Assembly (NCBI RefSeq): GCF_023074175.1
Contig: NZ_JADPKS010000045.1
Location: 106,166 to 170,165, forward strand
Direction: 5' to 3'
DNA: 64,000 nt
From: Bradyrhizobium sp. 139
GTDB taxonomy: Bacteria; Pseudomonadota; Alphaproteobacteria; Rhizobiales; Xanthobacteraceae
Shown here piece by piece: positions 18,250 to 26,767 of the stretch (position 1 is its first letter; each line of letters begins with the position of its first letter). Both the position numbers and the translations under genes were made by a program. The notes below the pieces were generated by a model. That model saw only the letters and a program-made list of their open reading frames with translations, did not search any database and was not told the origin of the DNA.

Positions 18250-20136
18250 TCAATAGCCGAACGCGCGCGGCAGCGCCGTCGAGAGCCATGGCACGAACGC
18301 GATCACGAGCAGGCAGACCGTCAAAAGGCCGAGATAGCCCATGATCGGCTTCACCGTCTGTTCGATCGGCACATTGCCGATCAGGCATGCGCCGTAGAGC
18401 CCAAGCCCGAGCGGCGGCGCGAACAGGCCGATGCCCATCGCGATGACCAGCACGACGCCGAAATGCAGGGGATCGATGCCGAGCTGCACGGCGACCGGCA
18501 GCAGCAGCGGCCCGAAGATGATGAGCGCGGCGGCGCCCTCCAGCACCGAGCCCATCACGATCAGCACGGCGATTGCCAGCAGCATAAACATCCAGACGCC
18601 GCTGGTCTTGGATAGTCCCAGCATGATCTCGCCGACCGCATGCGGCACCTGCTGCAAGGTCAGCGTGAACGCGAGCGATTGCGCCGCGGCGACGATGAAC
18701 AGCACGAGCCCTGCGCGCGTCGCTCCCTGCACGAAGCTGTGCGCGGCCGATTTGAAGCTGAGTTCGCGGAACACGAGACTGCCGACGACGAGCGCATAGG
18801 CCACGGCGAAGGCGGAGATCTCGGTGGCCGTGGCAAAGCCGCTTTTGAAGCCGAAGAAGATCATGAAGATCAGGCCGAACGAGGCGATTGCGCCGCTCCA
18901 CAAGCCCGACACCGGGACCTGCGGCTCGACGTCCTCGGCCTCGGCCGGGCGCTTGCCGAAGATGATGGAGACGGCGATCAGGACCAGCGCCATCAGCGCC
19001 GCGGGCAACAGGCCCGCGACGAAGAGACCACCGATCGACAGGTTCGCCACGAACCCCAAGATGATCAAATTGATGCAGGGCGGAATGGTTTCCGCCATCA
19101 CCGCGGACGCGGCAAGCAGCGCCACCGCGCCGCCCGGGTTCTGCTTCGAGCGTCGCGCCGCCGGGATCAGCACGGAGCCGACCGCGGCAACATCGGCCAT
19201 CTTCGAACCCGAGATGCCCGAGAACAGCACCATCGAAGCCACCATCACGACGTTCAGGCCGCCGCGCATGCGCCCCACCCCGCGCTGCAACAGCTCGATC
19301 AGCCGCACCGACATGCCGTTGGCTTCCATGAGGTAGCCGACGAGGATGAAGAAGGGAATCGCGAGCAGCACGAAATTGTCGATGCCGCGCGCCATCTGCT
19401 GGGCGAAGATCACGCCAGGCAGCGCGCCCTCGACCCAGATGAAGACCAGGGCGGCCAGCGCCAGCGCAAAGCCGATCGGCAATCCGCCGAACAGGGTTGC
19501 GAAGAAGCCGATCAGCATCAGCGTGCCCGCCGACGGCACGGTGGACGGCGACAGATAATCCCAGGCGAGATAGAGGCCGGTCACGATGGCAATCGCGACG
19601 AGGCCCCTGACGATGTCGGGGAGCGGCCTTGCGCAGAGATGGTCGATCGCGAACACCGTCATGAACAGCGCGCCGATGCCCATCGGGTAAAAGGTGAGTT
19701 CCAGCGGCAGGCCGGATCCGGTGGTCTGGCCGGCCGTCAATGAACCCAGCTTGATCGCATTGTAGGCGACATAGCCGGAGATCAGCACGATCAGAAGCGC
19801 GCTCGCGGCATCGACCAGCGTGCGCAACCGCAGCGGCAGCAGATCGCGGAAGAAGGACACGCCGACATTCTCGCCGCGCGCGAGCGCGCTCGCGGCGCCG
19901 AAGAAGGCCGAGCCGACCATCAGGCCGCGCGCGACGTCGTCGGACCATTCGACCGGCGCATTGAAGCAGAAACGCAGCAGCACGGAAGCGCACACCACCA
20001 CGAGATCGGCGGCCAGGAGGATGGCCGCGGTCGCGTCGCTCAAGCGAAGCAGTAGCGCGATGCTCCCGTGGCGGCCGCCCGAGACAGACACGGCGCCCGT
20101 CCACATCTCAGACTTGGCCATCTCAGACTTGGCCAT
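18250..20136 (-). CDS. TRAP transporter fused DctQ-DctM permease
   Basis: This 628-residue protein fuses the small (DctQ) and large (DctM) membrane subunits of a TRAP transporter. The first 190 or so residues form the four-helix DctQ part (SAFFGAASALARGENVGV). The rest is the multi-helix DctM part, with GYLMEANGMSVRLIELLQRGVGRMRGGL split over its loops and GISGSKMADVAAVGS. It uses a sodium or proton gradient for uptake of the solute captured by the DctP protein encoded just upstream. The start is odd: a 15-base tandem duplication yields MAKSEMAKSEM, giving three in-frame ATGs (20136, 20121, 20106) with near-identical leaders. Confidence 0.93.
   Translation of the reverse strand: MAKSEMAKSEMWTGAVSVSGGRHGSIALLLRLSDATAAILLAADLVVVCASVLLRFCFNAPVEWSDDVARGLMVGSAFFGAASALARGENVGVSFFRDLLPLRLRTLVDAASALLIVLISGYVAYNAIKLGSLTAGQTTGSGLPLELTFYPMGIGALFMTVFAIDHLCARPLPDIVRGLVAIAIVTGLYLAWDYLSPSTVPSAGTLMLIGFFATLFGGLPIGFALALAALVFIWVEGALPGVIFAQQMARGIDNFVLLAIPFFILVGYLMEANGMSVRLIELLQRGVGRMRGGLNVVMVASMVLFSGISGSKMADVAAVGSVLIPAARRSKQNPGGAVALLAASAVMAETIPPCINLIILGFVANLSIGGLFVAGLLPAALMALVLIAVSIIFGKRPAEAEDVEPQVPVSGLWSGAIASFGLIFMIFFGFKSGFATATEISAFAVAYALVVGSLVFRELSFKSAAHSFVQGATRAGLVLFIVAAAQSLAFTLTLQQVPHAVGEIMLGLSKTSGVWMFMLLAIAVLIVMGSVLEGAAALIIFGPLLLPVAVQLGIDPLHFGVVLVIAMGIGLFAPPLGLGLYGACLIGNVPIEQTVKPIMGYLGLLTVCLLVIAFVPWLSTALPRAFGY
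20107..20136. repeat. 15-bp tandem duplication over the dctQM start codon
   Basis: Two exact copies of CTCAGACTTGGCCAT (20107-20121 and 20122-20136, + strand) each carry a start codon and the six bases before it. The duplication adds the five residues MAKSE. The dctP stop codon ends one base before the first start, so the start region is translationally coupled. Confidence 0.9.
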
Positions 20137-20137
20137 C

Positions 20138-21169
20138 TCAAGCTTGCGTCGCGCGGATGATGTCGATCACGGCCTTGGACTCCGGCCGCGCCTTGATGAA
20201 GTTGTCGGTCTGCGGCGCCACGCGCTTCCTGAACGCCTCGCGGTCGCATTCGGCGACCGTCACGCCCTTCTCGGTCAAAGCCGACAGCGCTTCCTTCTCG
20301 ACCGCAAGCCCATGGGCACGCGTGTCGGCTGCGGCCTTCTTCGCAGCATCGAGAAAGCCGTCGCGCAGCTTCGGATCCATGCGGTTGTAGGTCATGTCGC
20401 TGAAGTAGATCGCGAGCGGCGAGAAATTGTGCTGCGTCAGCGCATAGAATTTTGCAGTTTCGAAGAACTTGCTGGCCAGGATCGTCGGCGGATCGTGCTC
20501 CAGCCCATCCAACACGCCGGCCTGCAAGGCGGTGTAGATTTCGCCGAATGCCAGCGGCGTCGCGGCTGCGCCCATCAGACGCAGGCATTCCGTGATCACC
20601 GGATTTGGCAGCGTCCGGATCTTGAGGCCGGCAAGATCCTCCGGCGTCTTCACCGGCTTCCTCGCCAGCACACTGCGTGAGCCGAAATTATAGGCCCAGG
20701 CGATGATGCGAATGTTGCCGCCCTTGAGCAGCGCGTCCTCGATCGGCCTGGCGGCGCCGGCGTCGAACGCCTTGGTCTGCTGGGGGAAACTCGAGAACAG
20801 AAACCCGAGGTCGAAGGTACCGACCAACGGCACCAGGTTGGCCGAGATCGACGAGCCCGACACCATGAGGTCGATGACGCCGAGCTTCACCGAGTTGATG
20901 ACGTCGATCTCCTGCCCGAGCTGATTGTCGGGAAAGAAGGCGACCTCGATCTGCTCACCGAGCCCGTTCGACTTCAGGTTCTTGACGAGATTGTCGTAGT
21001 AGACGCGGCCGTTGGCGTATTTGGGATCGTTCGGCAGCGAGGAGGAGCATTTCAGCTTCAACGTCGCGGCTTCAGCGCGGCCGATGATGGCGGGAGAGAG
21101 CACGAGGCCGGCGGTCACCGCCGTCGACGACTTGATGAACGTGCGACGGCTCACGGGCACGATGGTCAT
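20138..21169 (-). CDS. TRAP transporter solute-binding protein, DctP family
   Basis: This 343-residue protein has an N-terminal export signal of Tat-like form (SRRTFIKSSTAVTAGLVLSP) and cleavage near AEA. It has the DctP fold markers FFPDNQLGQEIDVINSVKLG and GLKIRTLPNPVI, where the Arg normally binds the carboxylate of the ligand, and GEIYTALQAGVLDGLEHD. The ATG at 21169 has GGGGAGAG eight bases upstream and is preferred over 21187. It is the first gene of the operon dctP-dctQM-dehydrogenase. The ligand is probably an organic acid, judged from the conserved Arg and the neighbouring 2-hydroxyacid dehydrogenase. Confidence 0.93.
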   Translation of the reverse strand: MTIVPVSRRTFIKSSTAVTAGLVLSPAIIGRAEAATLKLKCSSSLPNDPKYANGRVYYDNLVKNLKSNGLGEQIEVAFFPDNQLGQEIDVINSVKLGVIDLMVSGSSISANLVPLVGTFDLGFLFSSFPQQTKAFDAGAARPIEDALLKGGNIRIIAWAYNFGSRSVLARKPVKTPEDLAGLKIRTLPNPVITECLRLMGAAATPLAFGEIYTALQAGVLDGLEHDPPTILASKFFETAKFYALTQHNFSPLAIYFSDMTYNRMDPKLRDGFLDAAKKAAADTRAHGLAVEKEALSALTEKGVTVAECDREAFRKRVAPQTDNFIKARPESKAVIDIIRATQA

Positions 21170-21585
21170 GGTGCGGTCTCTCCCCAATGTTTTTGTCTAC
21201 GGCCGCGATCTTTGCCGCGGCCTGTTGCGCGGACTGTATGGCCAAAGCGACGAGGCAGGCAAGGGTTGCGGCCGGCCGTCGCAAAGCGGCGTGCTGCGAA
21301 TATCGACCGCATCGGCGCGCGGCGAAACGACCACGTTTTTCCGGTATTCTCGATGAGAACGGCCCGGCGCCCGATGCGCGAGAGGATGCTTTCGCGCAGC
21401 ACCGGGGATCAATCCAATTGGCGCATGGATCAATGCGCGATTCACATGGATGCCGCCAGAACCATGCTCCACCAGCTCTGGCGGACACCCTGCCCCAGCT
21501 TGCGTGATCCAGCGCACAGACGGCGTCATGGCGGCGACCTAGAAAAGGTGGCATCATCGTGCGCATTGCCGATGGAGGTGACACC
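21170..21585. other. 416-base divergent intergenic region
   Basis: This gap separates the divergent TRAP operon and the caspase-like gene and must hold both promoters. A small hairpin (GCGCAT-N6-ATGCGC, 21421-21438) is the only symmetric structure seen. No open frame here has a convincing start or composition. Confidence 0.4.
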
Positions 21586-23061
21586 GTGCGCCGTCCAGTC
21601 CTTCGTCATTTGTTTCTTGCATCCGGCCTTGTCGCGCTCACGCAATTGATGACGCCAACGGACGCCGCCGCCGAGGCGCGGCTCGCGCTGGTGATCGGTC
21701 AATCGGCCTATCGCACGGTACCGGAGCTGCCCAACGCCGCCAACGACGCCAGGGGCATGACGGAGCTGCTCGGCAATGCCGGCTTCACCGTCACCACGGC
21801 GGCCAACCTGGCGCAAAACGAGATGCGCGCTGCGATCTCGGATTTCGCCGGCAAGGTCAGCGCCAGCGGCGCCGACACCGTCGCACTGGTGTTCTATGCC
21901 GGCCACGGCCTCCAGATCGACGGCGAGAACTATCTGGTGCCGGTCGATCTCGATCCCAAGCGCGAGGCCGACATTCCGCTCCAGGGTGTGCGGCTGAACG
22001 ACCTGCTCAACACGCTCGGCGTGCTGCCGACACGGGCGCGCATCTTCATGTTAGATGCCTGCCGCAACAATCCGTTTCCGGCGCTCAGCGGCGCCGGCCA
22101 CGGGCTTGCGATCGTCGACACCAAGGCCGGCGCGCCCGGCTCCTTCATCTCCTATTCCACCTCGCCAGGCTCCGAAGCCGAAGACGGCTCCGGCGCCGAC
22201 AGCCCCTACACCACCGCGGCGCTGACTGTCGCCAAGCAGCCCAATTTGCCGATCGAGGAAGTCTTCAAGCGCATCCGCATCGCCGTCGCGCAGTCCACCG
22301 ACGGACGTCAGATCCCTTGGGAAAGCTCGTCGCTGACGACCGACTTCAAGTTCTTCGGCGAGAGCCGCGGTCAGCAACCGTCCCTTCCGGGCGCAGGCTC
22401 GATGGCGCTCGCCAGCGGCACGCGCAGCGTCGCGGACTGGCGCAAGGACTTGCAGGGCAAGGATGCCAAGGTCGCCTATGAGCTCGTAATCACTGAGGAC
22501 ACCGTCGAGGCGTATCAGGCCTATGTCGAACTGTACGCGCAGGCCTCGTTCACGCCGCGCCTGCGCACGATCCTGGAGCGCCGGCGCCAGATGCTGGCCT
22601 GGGAGCGCGCCACCGCGATCAACACCCGCGCCTCGTTCGAGGCTTATCTGGCGAACTGGGACAACAGCGATCTCGCGGCCACCGCGCGCAGGCTGCTGCT
22701 GCGCGTGCAGAACCGCAGCTACGTCGTGCCCGCCACGGTGGCGGCTGTCCCTGCTCCGATCGCCGTCGCGCTGGCCCCGACCTGCCCGTGCTCGGCGCCG
22801 TCAACCCCAGCGACGCCGATCAATCCGACGGTTGCGCCTGTTATCAAGAGGCGCGTCGACGACACGCCGCCCAAGCGCAAGGTTGTCGATACGCCGCCCA
22901 GGCGCCGGCCGCCGCCTGACGAAGTGGTCTACGAGCGCGCGCCGCCTCCCGGCCCGCCGCCCGGCGCCGTGATGCAAGGCATTGGTGTTGGTGTTGGCAT
23001 TGGCTTGGGCATGGGAGGCAGTCGCGGCGGCGATTATCACAACGACCGCGGTCGGTACTGA
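21586..23061 (+). CDS. Secreted caspase-like protein (peptidase C14 family)
   Basis: This 491-residue protein has a signal peptide ending near DAAAEA and then a caspase/metacaspase domain. The domain starts with ARLALVIGQSAYRTVPELPN. The catalytic His is in VFYAGHG (His107) and the catalytic Cys in FMLDACRNNP (Cys159). The middle is helical, and the C-terminus is a Pro/Arg-rich stretch followed by a Gly-rich tail. The GTG at 21586 has GGAGG seven bases before it and is preferred to the GTG at 21559. Such exported caspase-like proteins are frequent in Bradyrhizobium. Their substrates are unknown, and no partner gene is adjacent. Confidence 0.88.
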   Translation: MRRPVLRHLFLASGLVALTQLMTPTDAAAEARLALVIGQSAYRTVPELPNAANDARGMTELLGNAGFTVTTAANLAQNEMRAAISDFAGKVSASGADTVALVFYAGHGLQIDGENYLVPVDLDPKREADIPLQGVRLNDLLNTLGVLPTRARIFMLDACRNNPFPALSGAGHGLAIVDTKAGAPGSFISYSTSPGSEAEDGSGADSPYTTAALTVAKQPNLPIEEVFKRIRIAVAQSTDGRQIPWESSSLTTDFKFFGESRGQQPSLPGAGSMALASGTRSVADWRKDLQGKDAKVAYELVITEDTVEAYQAYVELYAQASFTPRLRTILERRRQMLAWERATAINTRASFEAYLANWDNSDLAATARRLLLRVQNRSYVVPATVAAVPAPIAVALAPTCPCSAPSTPATPINPTVAPVIKRRVDDTPPKRKVVDTPPRRRPPPDEVVYERAPPPGPPPGAVMQGIGVGVGIGLGMGGSRGGDYHNDRGRY

Positions 23062-23219
23062 GACGACCTCCCGCAATGACGACGGAGAGGCCGCAGAGAA
23101 CCAACAGTCACCCGGACATTTCTGTTGATGGCCGCGGCGTTGCGCAGTCTGCCGCCTCCCGATCCGGAAATGCTGTAGTCTGATCGCCAACCGCCAGCCT
23201 TTCCGGGGACTCCAGCACG

Positions 23220-24887
23220 ATGCCGAACGACGCTCACGCCGAGCAAGCATGGCCGCTATTCCGGTCGCTCGGATTCTATTCCCTGCCCGGCGATCTCATC
23301 GCGGGGCTGACGTTGGCGGCGATTGCGATACCCGAACAGATGGCCACCGCGCGGCTCGGCGGATTTGCGCCGCAGATCGGCTTCTTCGCCTTCATGGCGG
23401 GCCCGTTCGGCTTTGCGCTGCTCGGCGGCAATCGCTTCCTGTCCTGCGGCGCCGATTCCACGATCACGCCGATCTTCGCCGGCGGCCTTGCTGCGCTCGC
23501 CGCCGCCGGTTCGCCCGACTATCGGGGGCTTGCGATCGCGTTGGCGCTGATGGTCGGCGCGATGATGCTGGCCGGCGGCGCCTTTCGCCTCGGCGGCATC
23601 GCGAACCTCTTGTCGGTGCCCGTCATGGTCGGCTTTCTTGCCGGCATCTCCGTCCACATCGTCGTGTCGCAATTGCCGGGCGTGCTCGGCGTCGAAGCAC
23701 CGGGCGGGCCGACGCTCGACCGCATCTGCGTGCTCGCAAGCGAACTCGGACGCACCAATCCCTTCACGCTGTGTATCGGCCTCGGTGTCCTGGCCGTGGT
23801 CTTCATCTCCGAGAAGATCAGCGCCAAGATTCCGGGCGCGCTGATCGGGCTCGTCGCCGCGACGTTGGCCGTGATCGGGCTCGGACTCGAGAGCAGGGGC
23901 GTCAGTGTTGTCGGTACCGTGCCGGGCACGCTGCCGCGGCCGACCTTCCCCGAGCTTGCGCCGGAGCAGTGGGTGCGCCTCGTCCCGCTCGCCTTCGTGA
24001 TCACGGTCGTCGTGATGGTGCAAACCGCCGCGACGACGCGGTCGTTCCCGTCCGATCCCGACAAGCCGGCCGACGTCGACCGCGATTTCCTCGGTGCGGG
24101 CGCGGGCAGCGTCCTGGCCGGCCTGTTTGGCGCGTTTCCTGTCAATGCCAGCCCGCCGCGGACCGGGATCGTCGCCGAGACCGGCGGACAATCGCAGCTC
24201 GCAGGCCTTGCCGCTGCGGCACTCGTGCTCGCGCTGCTCGCGTTCGGCACCGGATTGTTGCAACACGTTCCCGACGCCGCGCTCGGCGGCATCCTGCTGT
24301 TCGTGGCGCTGCGCATCATCCGTGTGAAGCAGATCGTCACGATCTATCAGCAGTCCTTCGGCGAATTCCTGCTGATCGTCGCCACCGCCGCGCTGATCAT
24401 CGTGCTGCCGATCCAGCAGGGCGCGTTCCTCGGCATCGTGCTGTCGCTGCTGCACGGCATCTGGAGCACCACGCGCGCCAAGCTGGTCGAGTTCGAGCGC
24501 GTGCCGGGCACCACGATCTGGTGGCCGGCACATCCGCACATCACCGGCGAGCGCATCGCCGGCGTCGCCGTGATCGGGCTCCAGGCGCCGCTGTCGTTCC
24601 TCAACGCGCCGGGTTTTCGCAGCGACGTCACCAAGGTGCTGAGCACGTCGGCGCCGCAATTGCTGGTGCTGGAGGCGAGCGGCATGATCGAGATCGACTT
24701 CACCGCCGCGCAGATCCTGCTCGACGTGTTCAAGGCGTGCAACGAACAGGGTGTCACGGTCGCGCTGGCGCGGCTGGAGTCGGTGCGAGCGCAGGACGCG
24801 TTCGAGCGGTTCAAGCTGTTCGATGCCCTGCCTCGGGAGCACGTCTTTTACAGCGTGGACGAGGCCGTGCGCACGCTGGCCAGATAG
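23220..24887 (+). CDS. SulP family anion permease with STAS domain
   Basis: This 555-residue protein starts with the SulP signature YSLPGDLIAGLTLAAIAIPE and has about eleven membrane segments. It ends in a STAS domain (residues about 440-555), with the usual LLVLEASGMIEIDFTAA strand-helix block. SulP proteins move sulfate, bicarbonate or other anions across the inner membrane. The ATG follows CCGGGGACT. There is no adjacent carbonic anhydrase or sulfate-assimilation gene, so the anion cannot be named. Confidence 0.9.
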   Translation: MPNDAHAEQAWPLFRSLGFYSLPGDLIAGLTLAAIAIPEQMATARLGGFAPQIGFFAFMAGPFGFALLGGNRFLSCGADSTITPIFAGGLAALAAAGSPDYRGLAIALALMVGAMMLAGGAFRLGGIANLLSVPVMVGFLAGISVHIVVSQLPGVLGVEAPGGPTLDRICVLASELGRTNPFTLCIGLGVLAVVFISEKISAKIPGALIGLVAATLAVIGLGLESRGVSVVGTVPGTLPRPTFPELAPEQWVRLVPLAFVITVVVMVQTAATTRSFPSDPDKPADVDRDFLGAGAGSVLAGLFGAFPVNASPPRTGIVAETGGQSQLAGLAAAALVLALLAFGTGLLQHVPDAALGGILLFVALRIIRVKQIVTIYQQSFGEFLLIVATAALIIVLPIQQGAFLGIVLSLLHGIWSTTRAKLVEFERVPGTTIWWPAHPHITGERIAGVAVIGLQAPLSFLNAPGFRSDVTKVLSTSAPQLLVLEASGMIEIDFTAAQILLDVFKACNEQGVTVALARLESVRAQDAFERFKLFDALPREHVFYSVDEAVRTLAR

Positions 24888-24891
24888 CAGC

Positions 24892-25254
24892 TTACTGCGA
24901 CAGCGCGGGATAATCTCGCTGTACCGTTTCGCGGATCCAGCCGGCGTGGATTGCGCGAAACAGGATCTGGGCGGTCTTGAGATCATTCGCCTTCATGCAG
25001 AGATCGACGATGCGACGGACTGCATCGTCGCGCATCAGTCCGTCTGATATCTTCATCGCGACTTCCATCGCCACCTTTGCCGCGCGTTCGTAGCGCTCGC
25101 TGTCGCGTTTGTTGTTGCAACCGGCCCCCGCCGCGCTTGCGACTGCAGCCTCACAAATCGCGCGGATGCGCTCGGCGGCTTCGATGTCGCCGAGCGGCCA
25201 CTGGATCGGCTCATCCCAAATGTGCCGCGGCTCTCGCCTTGCGAACCACTTCAT
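24892..25254 (-). CDS. Hypothetical protein (120 aa)
   Basis: The protein is small, soluble and helical. Starting at the ATG at 25254 (GGCAGGGCG upstream) it reads MKWFARREPRHIWDEPIQW and ends in a helix pair (VDLCMKANDLKTAQILFRAI) that loosely resembles a TPR/Sel1 hairpin. It has two central Cys/Asn residues but no recognised motif. It is convergent with the SulP gene, with four bases between the two stop codons. The coding call rests on clean codon use and the ribosome binding site. The function is not recognised. Confidence 0.65.
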   Translation of the reverse strand: MKWFARREPRHIWDEPIQWPLGDIEAAERIRAICEAAVASAAGAGCNNKRDSERYERAAKVAMEVAMKISDGLMRDDAVRRIVDLCMKANDLKTAQILFRAIHAGWIRETVQRDYPALSQ

Positions 25255-25371
25255 CGCCCTGCCACCCGTGGTCTTCCCCTGCAACTTCCAGCTTCAGCGA
25301 CGCCCAGCATATTGAACCTGGTCGAGGTGGGCGAGGCGGTTTTTCCGCCACAGCGGTGGATCGCGACGCGT

Positions 25372-26676
25372 TCAGGACGTGCGGCGCGGCCCGATCGCCT
25401 CGAACTGCGCCTTCTGCTCGTCATTCAACGTGGCGTAGAAATCCTCGAGCGCGGCGCGGACCGACTTGATCCCGTCCAGCATCACGTCGAGCCGCTTGCG
25501 GATCGCGGCCATGCGCGCCGGCGGCGTCATCACGTCGCTGGGCTGGCACGCCGCCTTGAGCGATGCGCTGGCCCTGGCGCTGCTGTCCTGGAGCACTTGC
25601 AGCGCGGCGCGCTGGGTGTCGTCGGGATGAAGCCTGTCCTCGATCTCGGCGCCGGGCCAATCGAGCGCGGCGGGCGCGCTGCAGTTCTGCACCTGCGATC
25701 CACTGGCATTGTTCGACGCCGTCGCACGACGCTGATCCGTGGACAACGCATTGAAGCGGGCCTTCTGTTCGTCCGTAAGCGAACCGTAAAATCTGTCGAG
25801 TGCGGGCTGAACGAGATCGACAGCCTTCTCCATCGCCTCGATGCGCTGCTGCATCGCCGCCAGACGACCGGGCGCCGTCGCCGCGACCTGCGCCGGGCAG
25901 GATGCGCGGATCAGCTCCGCCGCCTGGATCGAGGCATTGCCGAGTTCGTCGAGGCTTCCGCCTTGCGCATCCGTCGGCTGCACCGCAGCTGCGATCTGGT
26001 CGATCGGCAAACCGACGATTTCGCGGCGATCGCTGCCGCAGAGCTGATCGAGCGGAGCGCCTCGCGCGCGCCGTCGTCCTTGTGGACGTTGCGGCAGATA
26101 GGCCGAGAGGCCGTCATAGCCATAGGGACCGAAGATGCCGGCATAGATGTCCGGATAGCCGTAGCCCCAGAAGCCGAGGCCGTCGCCCCAGACTGTGTAA
26201 TCGTAGAGATCGTTATAGGCGAACGGCCAGAACAGCGGCCCGACCCAGCCGTAGCCGCCCCCCGCATGCTGCCACCAACCGCGGCTTGCGCCATGCCAGC
26301 CGGCAAGCGCGACCGCAGCTGCGATCTGGGCCCGCGCCGCCGGATTGCTGATCAGCCGGCCGTTGCGGAATGCACCGGCGTTGACGTTCAGCGCATTGCG
26401 GAAGCTTCCGGGACGGACGGCCGCATTCCGGATCTGACCGAAATTCGGGCCGCCCCGTCGGGCGCCGGTCGCAAACCGCATCCCCCGATGATGTCCGCCG
26501 CCGTGCGCGTGCCCGAAGCCGCGACCGCCAAAATGGCCACCGCCGTGATGACCACCGCCGTGCCCGCCGCCATGCCCGCCACCATGCCCACCGCCGTGGC
26601 CGCCCTTCCCCAGAGCCGTGCCTGCCAGCAGGCAGGCCAGCGCCATCACGGCAATTCCAAGGATCGGTCGCAACAT
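25372..26676 (-). CDS. LTXXQ/Spy-like periplasmic protein with N-terminal GGGH repeats
   Basis: This 434-residue protein has a signal peptide (LRPILGIAVMALACLLAGTALG) and then a Gly-His stretch (residues 24-64) with 11 histidines, mostly as GGGH units. A Trp/Tyr/Gly-rich middle (GGYGWVGPLFWPFAY) follows, then two helical domains that each end in an LTXXQ-type motif (LTDEQKARFNAL and LNDEQKAQFEAIG). LTXXQ proteins include the chaperone Spy, CpxP and metal sensors such as CnrX, all periplasmic. The His repeats suggest metal binding, which is an inference. The ATG at 26676 has GGGAGG upstream. It stands alone on its strand. Confidence 0.82.
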   Translation of the reverse strand: MLRPILGIAVMALACLLAGTALGKGGHGGGHGGGHGGGHGGGHHGGGHFGGRGFGHAHGGGHHRGMRFATGARRGGPNFGQIRNAAVRPGSFRNALNVNAGAFRNGRLISNPAARAQIAAAVALAGWHGASRGWWQHAGGGYGWVGPLFWPFAYNDLYDYTVWGDGLGFWGYGYPDIYAGIFGPYGYDGLSAYLPQRPQGRRRARGAPLDQLCGSDRREIVGLPIDQIAAAVQPTDAQGGSLDELGNASIQAAELIRASCPAQVAATAPGRLAAMQQRIEAMEKAVDLVQPALDRFYGSLTDEQKARFNALSTDQRRATASNNASGSQVQNCSAPAALDWPGAEIEDRLHPDDTQRAALQVLQDSSARASASLKAACQPSDVMTPPARMAAIRKRLDVMLDGIKSVRAALEDFYATLNDEQKAQFEAIGPRRTS

Positions 26677-26767
26677 CGCATCCTCCCGCAGAGCCGCGCC
26701 ATTGAGGCATCGCAACTTGGCGGGAATTGGAACCGGCTGGGCCTGCCGAAAGTTCCGTGCCCGGTCG

